A stretch of 39,836 nt of DNA from Thermoplasmatota archaeon (GTDB lineage Archaea; Thermoplasmatota; E2; DHVEG-1): contig JAFGFQ010000022.1 in the NCBI GenBank assembly GCA_016930995.1, forward strand, positions 1-39,836. The letters run 5' to 3'. Made by a program: the position numbers and the translations under genes. Under the pieces are notes generated by a model that had not been told where the DNA came from, did not search any database, and saw only the letters and a list, made by a program, of their open reading frames with translations. This document shows positions 8,531 to 16,000 of the stretch, piece after piece (within the stretch, counting starts at the first letter, position 1; every line of letters begins with the position of its first letter).

Positions 8531-10207
8531 TCAATAAATCGCTTGTTCTTTATACTCTCCAAACACCTCACGGAGCACATCACAGGTCTCCCCAAGCGTC
8601 GCATACCTGTGAACACACTCAAGGATAAACGGCATCAGGTTCTCCTCCCCAGCAGCAGCTCTTCGCAGCGCCTGCAGCTTTCGTTGCACCTCTGCGTTAT
8701 TTCGTTTATCACGAAGTGTTTTTAATCGTTGAATCTGGCGTTCCTCACCCTTCTCATCCATCTTTAATAGAGGAATCGAAAGACCCTCGTCAAGCTGATA
8801 GCGGTTCACACCGACAATCACCCGCTGGTTCTCATCGATCTCCTTCTGATACCGATACGCGCTATCTGCTATCTCCCGCTGGAAAAACCCTTTCTCAATT
8901 GCCGGGATGACCCCCCCAAGGGCTTCGACCTTGTCAAAGTACCGATAGGTTTCCTCCTCCATTTTTGTCGTCAGCCACTCCACATAATACGAGCCACCAA
9001 GCGGGTCAACGGTACTAGGAACACCGCTTTCCTCAGCGATGATCTGCTGTGTGCGCAGCGCAATCCTGACTGCTTTTTCTGACGGCAGTGCGAGCGCCTC
9101 ATCCATGGAGTTCGTATGCAGCGACTGCGTGCCACCCAACACCGCGGCCAGAGCCTGAAGTGTCACCCGTACGATGTTAATCTCAGGTTGTTGTGCGGTC
9201 AGAGAACACCCCGCGGTCTGCGTATGAAAACGCATCCATAAAGATCGATCCTTCTTAGCGCCAAGCCTTTTCATCTCCCGCGCCCAGATCCTCCGAGCAG
9301 CCCGGTATTTGGCGATCTCCTCAAAAAAATCATTATGCGCATTGAAGAAAAAACTCAGTCGCGGCGCAAAATCATCAATGAAAAGACCCCGTTTCATCGC
9401 CGCCTTCACATACTCAACCCCGTCTCCAAGCGTAAAGGCCAACTCCTGGACCGCTGTCGAGCCAGCCTCCCGGATATGATACCCGCTAATACTGATCGTA
9501 TTCCATTTCGGGACATGTTTAAAACCATATTCAAACGTATCAACAATCAACCGCATGGAGGGCTCCGGTGGGAAGATATAGGATTTCTGCGCGATATATT
9601 CCTTAAGGATATCGTTCTGGATAGTCCCGCCTATCGCCTCCTTGCTAATCCCCTGGTTCTCCGCATTGGCGATATACATCGCCCAGATAATGGCAGCTGG
9701 TCCATTGATGGTCATCGACGTCGTGATCTTATCAAGGGGGATCTCATGGAACAACAACTCCATGTCCACCAGTGAAGAGATCGCCACACCACATTTCCCA
9801 AACTCACCCCGGGCAAGCCCGTGATCCGTATCATACCCATACAACGTCGGATAATCAAATGCAACACTCAAACCAGTCTCCCCATGTTCTAACAGATAAT
9901 GATATCGTTTGTTGGTCTCCTCAGCACTGCCAAACCCAGCGAACTGACGCATCGTCCACAACCGACCACGGTACAGGTTCGGATGCACCCCGCGAAGAAA
10001 CGGAAACTCCCCAGGAAACCCAACATCCTTAAGGTACTCAAGCCTAGCGATATCCTCAGGGGTATACAGGTTTTTAATCTCAAGGTCCGAGAGGGTCTTG
10101 AATTTCTGTCTGCGCTCCGGGTTTTGTTGAATCGTTTTTGAATACACATGGTCTTCCCAGTGCTTCCGTTTCTCTTCAATCTGTTTGATTCCTTCCTTGT
10201 TCATCAT
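8531..10207 (-). CDS. icmA: B12-dependent acyl-CoA mutase large subunit, isobutyryl-CoA mutase type
   Basis: A 558-residue TIM-barrel catalytic subunit of the methylmalonyl-CoA mutase family without its own B12 domain. Start at 10207 (MMNKEG) is chosen because GGGAG lies nine bases upstream; the longer frame would overlap the adenosyltransferase gene. Family blocks are complete: [51 protein letters not shown] and [12 protein letters not shown]. In methylmalonyl-CoA mutase Tyr89 and Arg207 hold the substrate carboxylate. Aligning RQY89AGF and KEFMVR207NTY (Propionibacterium MutB, from memory) puts Phe89 and Gln207 here, which is the pair known from isobutyryl-CoA mutase. I therefore call isobutyryl-CoA/butyryl-CoA mutase; a family-level label would be methylmalonyl-CoA mutase large subunit. 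Confidence 0.85.
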   Translation of the reverse strand: MMNKEGIKQIEEKRKHWEDHVYSKTIQQNPERRQKFKTLSDLEIKNLYTPEDIARLEYLKDVGFPGEFPFLRGVHPNLYRGRLWTMRQFAGFGSAEETNKRYHYLLEHGETGLSVAFDYPTLYGYDTDHGLARGEFGKCGVAISSLVDMELLFHEIPLDKITTSMTINGPAAIIWAMYIANAENQGISKEAIGGTIQNDILKEYIAQKSYIFPPEPSMRLIVDTFEYGFKHVPKWNTISISGYHIREAGSTAVQELAFTLGDGVEYVKAAMKRGLFIDDFAPRLSFFFNAHNDFFEEIAKYRAARRIWAREMKRLGAKKDRSLWMRFHTQTAGCSLTAQQPEINIVRVTLQALAAVLGGTQSLHTNSMDEALALPSEKAVRIALRTQQIIAEESGVPSTVDPLGGSYYVEWLTTKMEEETYRYFDKVEALGGVIPAIEKGFFQREIADSAYRYQKEIDENQRVIVGVNRYQLDEGLSIPLLKMDEKGEERQIQRLKTLRDKRNNAEVQRKLQALRRAAAGEENLMPFILECVHRYATLGETCDVLREVFGEYKEQAIY

Positions 10208-10227
10208 AACAAAAATCTCCCTTCGTC

Positions 10228-10752
10228 TTACCAATCAATTCCTTTCCTACTTTGAACGCCTTTCTGATACGGATGGTTGATCTCAAGGATTTCACTGACA
10301 ACGTCCGCGTGTTTGATCAGCTCTGGTGGAGCATATCGACCGGTGAGGACAAGCTCAAGATGCGCAGGTTTCTCCTTAAGCAACTTGACGACCTCCTGGA
10401 GTGGAATAAGATGAAAATCAACTGCTACATTTATTTCATCAAGGATCACCAGATCATACGTATTTTTTTGAATGATTTCCTTTGTATAGGAGAGTCCTTT
10501 CATGGCAAGATCTATATCAATTTGTGCTGGTTTTTCTTTGGAGACAAACTCATCACGCCCGAACTGAACCACCGTGAAATTCTTGATATGCTGCAATGCG
10601 TCAAGTTCACTGTACTGTCTTCCTTTCATAAACTGAATCATCAGGACTCGATAACCTGCTCCGACTGCTCGGATGCCTAACCCGATTGCCGCAGTGGTTT
10701 TTCCTTTTCCGTTTCCCGTATAAATATGAACAAAGCCTTTTGTCAGGGGCAT
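10228..10752 (-). CDS. cobA: Cob(I)alamin adenosyltransferase, CobA/BtuR type
   Basis: A 174-residue P-loop enzyme that transfers the adenosyl group of ATP to cob(I)alamin or a precursor, making the cofactor of the mutase encoded next. The family P-loop GNGKGKTT is at residues 13-20, MIQFMKG and the acidic [10 protein letters not shown] block follow, and [12 protein letters not shown] is the characteristic C-terminal motif. It is the first gene of the leftward operon, 20 nt before the mutase, so cofactor supply is co-expressed with the enzyme. The predicted promoter (rc of 10777-10788) would make its mRNA essentially leaderless. Confidence 0.93.
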   Translation of the reverse strand: MPLTKGFVHIYTGNGKGKTTAAIGLGIRAVGAGYRVLMIQFMKGRQYSELDALQHIKNFTVVQFGRDEFVSKEKPAQIDIDLAMKGLSYTKEIIQKNTYDLVILDEINVAVDFHLIPLQEVVKLLKEKPAHLELVLTGRYAPPELIKHADVVSEILEINHPYQKGVQSRKGIDW

Positions 10753-10776
10753 AGCGAGGTTCTAAAACCTTTATCT

Positions 10777-10788
10777 GTATTATATTTC
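10777..10788 (-). promoter_or_regulatory. TATA box of the mutase operon
   Basis: GAAATATAATAC on the minus strand centred about 31 nt before the ATG at 10752. The spacing predicts a leaderless or very short leader transcript. Confidence 0.5.
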
Positions 10789-10841
10789 TTTTGCACGCAG
10801 ACAATTTCATCGATAGCACCCTTAGAGGTAGAAACAGAAAC

Positions 10842-10849
10842 CTTTATGT
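10842..10849 (+). promoter_or_regulatory. TATA-like box of the acyl-CoA dehydrogenase operon
   Basis: CTTTATGT centred about 27 nt before ATG 10873. The same TTTATG form sits 31 nt before the CPBP protease start at 25262, supporting its use as a promoter and a leaderless start here. Confidence 0.45.
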
Positions 10850-10872
10850 TTGATGATTTTATTCCAACCCCT

Positions 10873-12012
10873 ATGAAACTCGAACTCAATGAACAGCAAA
10901 AAATGATTCAAAAGATGGTCAAGGAATTCGCTGAAAAAGAGATCGCCCCCGTCGCAGCAGACTTAGATAAGAAAGGGGAATATCCTAGTAAAATTCTTGA
11001 AAAAATGGCAAAACTCGGGCTTCTTGGCATTATCATACCCACGGAATATGGTGGCGCAGGATTAGATGTGATTACCTACGCGACCGTCATCGAGGAGATA
11101 TCAAAAAAATGTGCCTCAACAGGGGTTATTACCTCGGTGCATAACTCACTTGTTGCCTGGCCTATTATAAAATATGGAACCGATGCACAGAAAAAGAAAT
11201 ACCTTCCCATCCTTGCAAAAGGAGAAAAAATTGGTGCCTTCGCGGGCACAGAGCCAAACGCAGGCTCAGACCTAGGTGGAATGCAGACCACCGCGGTCCT
11301 CAAAGCAAATCACTATGTTATAAACGGGAATAAAACATTTATTACCAGTGGGCCGAAAGCTGGGATTATCATTGTCTTTGCCGTGACTGACAAAAGCGCA
11401 GGATCAAAGGGAATCAGTGCGTTCATTGTTGAAAACACCATGAAAGGATTTAGCGTAGGAAGTATCTTTGATAAAATGGGTATCAACGCGAATTTAGTCT
11501 CTGAATTAATCTTTGAAAACATGGAAGTACCTAAGGAAAACCTTCTCGGCAAAGAAGGTGATGGATTCAAGATCGCCCTGAGTACCCTTGATGGTGGTCG
11601 CATCGGTATTGCTGCCCAAGCGGTGGGTATCGCACAAGCAGCCCTTGAGGAAAGCATCGCGTACTCCAAACAACGTGAGCAGTTTGGCAAACCCATTGCG
11701 AAATTCCAGGCGATCCAATGGATGATTGCGGACATGGCAACACGCATTGAGGCGGCACGATACCTCGTCTACCATGCAGCCTATACCAAGGATAAAGGAG
11801 GGCGGTTCTCAAAGGAAGCGGCCATGGCAAAACTCTTTGCCTCGGAAACCGCGATGGATACCGTCATCAAAGCCGTTCAGATCCATGGGGGATATGGGTA
11901 CACGAAGGAATACACGGTTGAACGCTTGTTCAGAGATGCCAAGATCACTGAGATCTATGAAGGGACCTCTGAAGTGCAACGCATGGTGATTGCCGCAAGT
12001 TTACTTGCATGA
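10873..12012 (+). CDS. Short-chain acyl-CoA dehydrogenase
   Basis: A 379-residue FAD enzyme oxidising acyl-CoA to 2,3-enoyl-CoA with ETF as electron acceptor. ATG 10873 gives the family N-terminus ([19 protein letters not shown]); frames reaching further upstream run through the promoter. FAD-binding blocks are [16 protein letters not shown] and [11 protein letters not shown], and the C-terminal signature [17 protein letters not shown] is followed by [13 protein letters not shown] with the catalytic Glu in the butyryl-CoA-dehydrogenase position. EtfB and EtfA are in the same operon. Butyryl-CoA is the expected substrate given the mutase, crotonase and thiolase nearby, but isobutyryl- or 2-methylbutyryl-CoA cannot be excluded. 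Confidence 0.93.
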   Translation: MKLELNEQQKMIQKMVKEFAEKEIAPVAADLDKKGEYPSKILEKMAKLGLLGIIIPTEYGGAGLDVITYATVIEEISKKCASTGVITSVHNSLVAWPIIKYGTDAQKKKYLPILAKGEKIGAFAGTEPNAGSDLGGMQTTAVLKANHYVINGNKTFITSGPKAGIIIVFAVTDKSAGSKGISAFIVENTMKGFSVGSIFDKMGINANLVSELIFENMEVPKENLLGKEGDGFKIALSTLDGGRIGIAAQAVGIAQAALEESIAYSKQREQFGKPIAKFQAIQWMIADMATRIEAARYLVYHAAYTKDKGGRFSKEAAMAKLFASETAMDTVIKAVQIHGGYGYTKEYTVERLFRDAKITEIYEGTSEVQRMVIAASLLA

Positions 12013-12058
12013 TAATCACCATCGTCTTATACTTACTACAAATAGGTAGGTGAATCAT

Positions 12059-13687
12059 ATGGGGGAGTTTGAGTACGAAAAAACGTTTAAGACATGGAAA
12101 TGGGATATTCCGAAGAAATACAATATCGGTGCTGATGTCATCGATAAGCATGCTGCCTCGAAAAATAAAAACAAGGTGGCCTTGTACTGGGAGAATACAG
12201 CTGGTGAGACCGCCCGCTACACGTTCTGGGATTTGAAGAATCAGTCAAATAAGTTCGGGAATGTTTTAAAAAAACTCGGTTTGAAAAAAGGTGACCGGTT
12301 CCTCATCCGATTGCCAAACATCCCTGCGTTTCAGATCTCGTTTCTCGGGGGCGTCAAGATAGGTGCGGTGCCGATCCCCTCCAGCGTGATGTTCCGTGAA
12401 CATGAAGTAGAATACCGTATCAACGATAGCAGCGCTAAAGCAGTGATCACCACGCCGAAATTCGCAAAGGAAGTCCATGCGATACAGCACAATTGCAAGA
12501 CCCTGAAACATATCATCATTGTTGGTGATGCACAAAAAGGGGAACTCTGCTTTGAGGACCTTATGAAGGAAGCATCATCTCGTCTCGATATTGAACCAAC
12601 AAAAAGCACGGATATCGCGTTTTTCTGCTACACCTCAGGGACCACCGGGAACCCGAAGGGTGCTGTGCATCTTCATCAATGGGTCCCAGGAAATGACCCT
12701 AGCGTGCTGTTCTGGCAGAACGCTTTGGAAACCGATGTTGTTGCCCATACCGGTGATCTGAACTGGATTTATCCCCTAGGCAACGGATTTCTCTACACCT
12801 GGCGCTGGGGAATCTCCACCTTTGTGTACGACGGGAAATTCGACCCGGTACACTGGTTTGAGCTTCTGGAGAAATATCGCGTGACGAATCTTGCCTCGGT
12901 CCCCACTGCATATCGGATGTTTCTAACGGTCAAAGACGCGGAACACACCTATGATCTTTCCTGCCTGCGTCATTGCATCTCCGCTGGTGAGCCCCTCAAC
13001 CCGGGGGTCATCAAGGAATGGAAACGACGCTTCGGTCTTGATGCGTACGACGGCATCGGCATGACCGAAATCATGGTGTATGTCTCCAACATGCGGGATA
13101 TGAAGATTAAACTGGGGTCCTGCGGTAGACCACAACCTGGTCATCACTGCGCCCTTGTTGATGAGAACGGCACACCAGTCCCTCTGGGGGAGTCAGGGAC
13201 CCTTGCGGTGAAAAAAACAGACCCGGGTCTGTTCAGAGAATACTGGAACAAACCAGAAAAAACAAAGGAAAGCTTCCAAAAAGATTGGTTTCTCTCAGGA
13301 GACGTTCTGTATCAAGACGGGGAGGGATACTACTGGTTCAGCGGACGAAACGACGACCTGATCAAGGCAAGTGGCTATCGGATCTCACCTTTTGAGGTTG
13401 AATCCGCGATTATCTCCCATCCGGACGTCCTGGAATGTGCTGTTGTCGCAAGCCCTGATCCGATGCGAGGCACCATCATCAAATCCTATGTAGTGCTTCG
13501 GGACCGAACCAAAGCATCAGAAAAGATGGTCAAGGACATCCAGGAGCATACAAAGAAGGTCGCTGCCCCCTACAAGTATCCAAGGGAGATTGAATTTGTC
13601 ACCGAGTTACCAAAAACCCAGAGCGGGAAGATCAAACGAAAGGATTTACGGGAGTTAGAAAAACAAAAGAAAGGAGTGTTGAAATGA
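12059..13687 (+). CDS. AMP-forming acyl-CoA synthetase (medium/short-chain, ACSM-like)
   Basis: A 542-residue member of the adenylate-forming family, activating a carboxylic acid to acyl-CoA with ATP. The P-loop-like motif YTSGTTGNPKGAVH, the GIGMTE motif, the adenylate-binding GDVLYQDGEGYYWFSGR-type hinge and the C-terminal catalytic Lys in KTQSGKIKRKDLRE are all present. The N-terminus (WDIPKKYNIGADVIDKHA) resembles the acetyl/medium-chain subgroup that also includes archaeal 4-hydroxybutyrate-CoA ligases. ATG 12059 has AGGTGA six bases upstream; the GTG at 12050 lies within that site. It follows the dehydrogenase by 46 nt and overlaps etfB by four bases. Substrate candidates are isobutyrate, butyrate or 4-hydroxybutyrate. 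Confidence 0.9.
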   Translation: MGEFEYEKTFKTWKWDIPKKYNIGADVIDKHAASKNKNKVALYWENTAGETARYTFWDLKNQSNKFGNVLKKLGLKKGDRFLIRLPNIPAFQISFLGGVKIGAVPIPSSVMFREHEVEYRINDSSAKAVITTPKFAKEVHAIQHNCKTLKHIIIVGDAQKGELCFEDLMKEASSRLDIEPTKSTDIAFFCYTSGTTGNPKGAVHLHQWVPGNDPSVLFWQNALETDVVAHTGDLNWIYPLGNGFLYTWRWGISTFVYDGKFDPVHWFELLEKYRVTNLASVPTAYRMFLTVKDAEHTYDLSCLRHCISAGEPLNPGVIKEWKRRFGLDAYDGIGMTEIMVYVSNMRDMKIKLGSCGRPQPGHHCALVDENGTPVPLGESGTLAVKKTDPGLFREYWNKPEKTKESFQKDWFLSGDVLYQDGEGYYWFSGRNDDLIKASGYRISPFEVESAIISHPDVLECAVVASPDPMRGTIIKSYVVLRDRTKASEKMVKDIQEHTKKVAAPYKYPREIEFVTELPKTQSGKIKRKDLRELEKQKKGVLK

Positions 13688-14448
13688 ATATTATCGTCTG
13701 TGCAAAACAAGTCGTTGATGTCGCGGAAATAAAAATCGACTCGGCAACCAAAAAACCGATCCTGGCTGGTGTCCCCCAAAAGATCAGTGACATGGATAAA
13801 AACGCACTGGAGGAAGCCATAAAAATCAAGGAGAAACACAGCGGGAAAATCACAGTCGTCACCGTTGGTTCACCAGACGCCAAAGAACGGATGAAGGAGC
13901 TGCTTGCCATGGGTGCTGATGAAGGAATCTTAGTCATCCAACCTGATCAAGCGGATTATTATATGGTTGCTACGCTGCTTGCTGGTGCGATTAAAAAAAC
14001 AGGGTCCTATGATATCATCCTGTGTGGGGAAGCATCCATTGATATGTTCTCCGGTCAAATGGGCCCACGCATCGCTGGCCTGCTTAATATCCCGCAGATT
14101 ACGTATGCACAACAAATCAACGTGGAACAAAACAAAATAACTGTAGAGAAAAACCTTGGGGAGAAAGCAGTCACCATGGAATCTTCTTTCCCTGTGTTGA
14201 TCACCGTGACAAAGGAGAGCAACCAACCACGGCTCCCTAGTCTAATGGCGATTCTTGCCTCATCAAGCAAACCGATTCATGAATGGAAACCAACTGATGT
14301 TGTTGCAGAGGCGCTGCACCCAAAGATTCAGACCATCGACATCAAGGGAATCCCCATGCAACGGAAAAACATCATCTACCAGGATGATCTTGATCAATCC
14401 GTGGGAAAACTTGTTGATGAGCTTGCAAAAGTAGGAGTGTTGAGGTGA
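13684..14448 (+). CDS. etfB: Electron transfer flavoprotein beta subunit
   Basis: A 254-residue AANH-like alpha/beta subunit that, with EtfA, takes electrons from acyl-CoA dehydrogenase. It begins MNIIVCAKQVVDVAEIKID, has the segment MGADEGILV and GEASIDMFSGQMGPRIA, and the C-terminal family signature TKESNQPRLPSLMAI. Its ATG overlaps the synthetase stop (ATGA). Whether it binds AMP or the extra FAD of a bifurcating ETF cannot be settled by eye; the SIDMFSGQMGPRIAGLL stretch is where the two classes differ. No bifurcating partner other than the dehydrogenase is encoded nearby. Confidence 0.94.
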   Translation: MNIIVCAKQVVDVAEIKIDSATKKPILAGVPQKISDMDKNALEEAIKIKEKHSGKITVVTVGSPDAKERMKELLAMGADEGILVIQPDQADYYMVATLLAGAIKKTGSYDIILCGEASIDMFSGQMGPRIAGLLNIPQITYAQQINVEQNKITVEKNLGEKAVTMESSFPVLITVTKESNQPRLPSLMAILASSSKPIHEWKPTDVVAEALHPKIQTIDIKGIPMQRKNIIYQDDLDQSVGKLVDELAKVGVLR

Positions 14449-14453
14449 ATACC

Positions 14454-15404
14454 ATGGTGCTTGTCTATTCTGATGATATAAAACTCACTCTTGAGCTCTT
14501 ACATAAAGCACATGATCTTGCTAAGGAGCTGGGTAAAAAAGTCATCGCCGTCGTCATAGATAGCGAAGAACACGCAACACAGACATTGGAGCATGGGGCA
14601 GACCGCGTCATCCTTGTGCAGAACGCACCCCAGCAGTTCAAGGCTGAGGAATACACCCAGATTCTACTTTCAATCCTAAAGGATCATAAAAATGAAATCG
14701 TCCTTATCGGTTCAAACAAGAATGGCAAAGAACTTGCCGGGCGGCTTGCTGCGACACTCAACACCGGATGTGTCATGGATTGTACAAACCTGTACATGAA
14801 GGACAGTAAGCTGACTGCTGAACGGGTCGTCTATAGCGGCAATGCTATCGCGGTGGAGCAGTTTACCATCTCCCCTCAGATCGTGACCATCCCTGCAAAG
14901 GTCTTCGACCCGTTGCCACGCAATGCACATCATACAGGAGAGATTCTAAAAAAAACCATTGACAGTGAACCATCCCCTTCGAAGATCCTTAAAATTCAAG
15001 AGATGAAATCAGAAGGAATTAACGTCGAAGACGCACAGATCATCGTCTCCTGTGGGAGAGGATTCAAAAAGAAAGAGGACATTCGACTTGTCAGTGAGCT
15101 TGCCGACGTGCTCAAAGGACGTACCGTCGGCTGCTCACGACCGATCGCAGCTGACCTCAAATGGCTCTCTGAGGACCACTGGATCGGATTATCCGGTCAT
15201 AAAGTAAAACCCAAGCTGTATGTCGCCTGTGGGATCTCTGGGCAAATCCAGCATATCGCAGGGATGCGTGACTCTGGCGTGATTGTCGCGATCAACAAAG
15301 ACCCGGAGGCACTCATCTTTAAATCCGCTGATTATGGCATCGTTGGGGACCTCTACGAAGTACTCCCGAAGCTGACTAGCGCCATTAAAGAAAAAATCGG
15401 GTGA
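14454..15404 (+). CDS. etfA: Electron transfer flavoprotein alpha subunit
   Basis: A 316-residue subunit with an N-terminal alpha/beta domain (MVLVYSDDIKLTLELL) and the C-terminal FAD-binding domain: SCGRGFKKKED, GCSRPIAADLKW, GLSGHKVKPKLYVACGISG, IQHIAGMRDS and AINKDPEALIFKSADYGIVGD. Length is normal and there is no ferredoxin insertion of the FixB-extended type. ATG 14454 has GAGGTGA just upstream; the GTG at 14445 belongs to that ribosome site. The final acceptor (membrane ETF oxidoreductase or other) is not in the window. Confidence 0.94.
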   Translation: MVLVYSDDIKLTLELLHKAHDLAKELGKKVIAVVIDSEEHATQTLEHGADRVILVQNAPQQFKAEEYTQILLSILKDHKNEIVLIGSNKNGKELAGRLAATLNTGCVMDCTNLYMKDSKLTAERVVYSGNAIAVEQFTISPQIVTIPAKVFDPLPRNAHHTGEILKKTIDSEPSPSKILKIQEMKSEGINVEDAQIIVSCGRGFKKKEDIRLVSELADVLKGRTVGCSRPIAADLKWLSEDHWIGLSGHKVKPKLYVACGISGQIQHIAGMRDSGVIVAINKDPEALIFKSADYGIVGDLYEVLPKLTSAIKEKIG

Positions 15405-15466
15405 CCTCATCCCTAGTTCCTATCACGAATGAATCATTCAGGACCAATTTATTAATCGTGTGGAAA

Positions 15467-15997
15467 ATGAGCAGAGATGCAGACTTAAAACTCCTCCATC
15501 AACTCCCAAAAGAGAAACTCCCTGAGTACGTGCTTCTCCAACTGCGGAACCTCTGGGCGGTCGATGGACTCTATTATCTTGGCATCGAACAGCTTTCAGG
15601 GACAAAAACAGCAACACAGATTGATGCCCACGTCTGGGCGGTCATGGGGAAAATCGAGGCACGCAAACTCAAGGAGTTCCTCAGCATCACAAAGAATGAT
15701 ATCCCCGCAATGATGCATGCGCTCCAGTACACCAGCTGGGCACTTGACCTGGAGGATAAGGAAATCATCGTAGAAAAAGACCATGCGATGATTCGGAATG
15801 TCGGCTGCCGGGTTCAAAACACGCGACGCAGCAAAGGTCTTGCTGAGTTTGGATGCAAACCGGTTCGACTTGGATTCTTACAAGCGTTTGCAAAAGAATT
15901 TAACCCAGAGATTGTTGTAACATGCGTCATCTGCCCACCAGATGACCATCCTGAGGATCTCTGGTGTCAATGGGAATTTGCCTATAAGGAGAAATGA
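15467..15997 (+). CDS. Small Cys-containing protein, DUF6125-like
   Basis: A 176-residue soluble protein (198 if GTG 15401, overlapping the etfA stop, is used). The N-terminal half is helical (LLQLRNLWAVDGLYYLGIEQ). The C-terminal half has a conserved-looking block RNVGCRVQNTRRSKGL, FGCKPVRLGF, CVICPPDDHPEDLWCQWEF with Cys at 114, 130, 153, 156 and 167 and His161, enough to hold a metal or cluster. I recall similar ~180-aa proteins under DUF6125, but that identification is uncertain and no function is known to me. It ends three bases before the dehydratase-like gene and follows etfA directly, suggesting a partner or maturation role for that enzyme. The start is ambiguous: neither ATG 15467 nor GTG 15401 has a good ribosome site. 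Confidence 0.7.
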   Translation: MSRDADLKLLHQLPKEKLPEYVLLQLRNLWAVDGLYYLGIEQLSGTKTATQIDAHVWAVMGKIEARKLKEFLSITKNDIPAMMHALQYTSWALDLEDKEIIVEKDHAMIRNVGCRVQNTRRSKGLAEFGCKPVRLGFLQAFAKEFNPEIVVTCVICPPDDHPEDLWCQWEFAYKEK

Positions 15998-16000
15998 ACG

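Noticed and set aside
9335..9775. 146-aa plus-strand frame within the mutase gene
   Set aside because: Antisense shadow of a strongly conserved coding region, with no promoter or ribosome site.
7188..10207. Reading the mutase operon as propionate/methylmalonyl-CoA metabolism
   Set aside because: The substrate-carboxylate residues Tyr89/Arg207 are Phe/Gln, and no methylmalonyl-CoA epimerase or propionyl-CoA carboxylase gene is present in the window.
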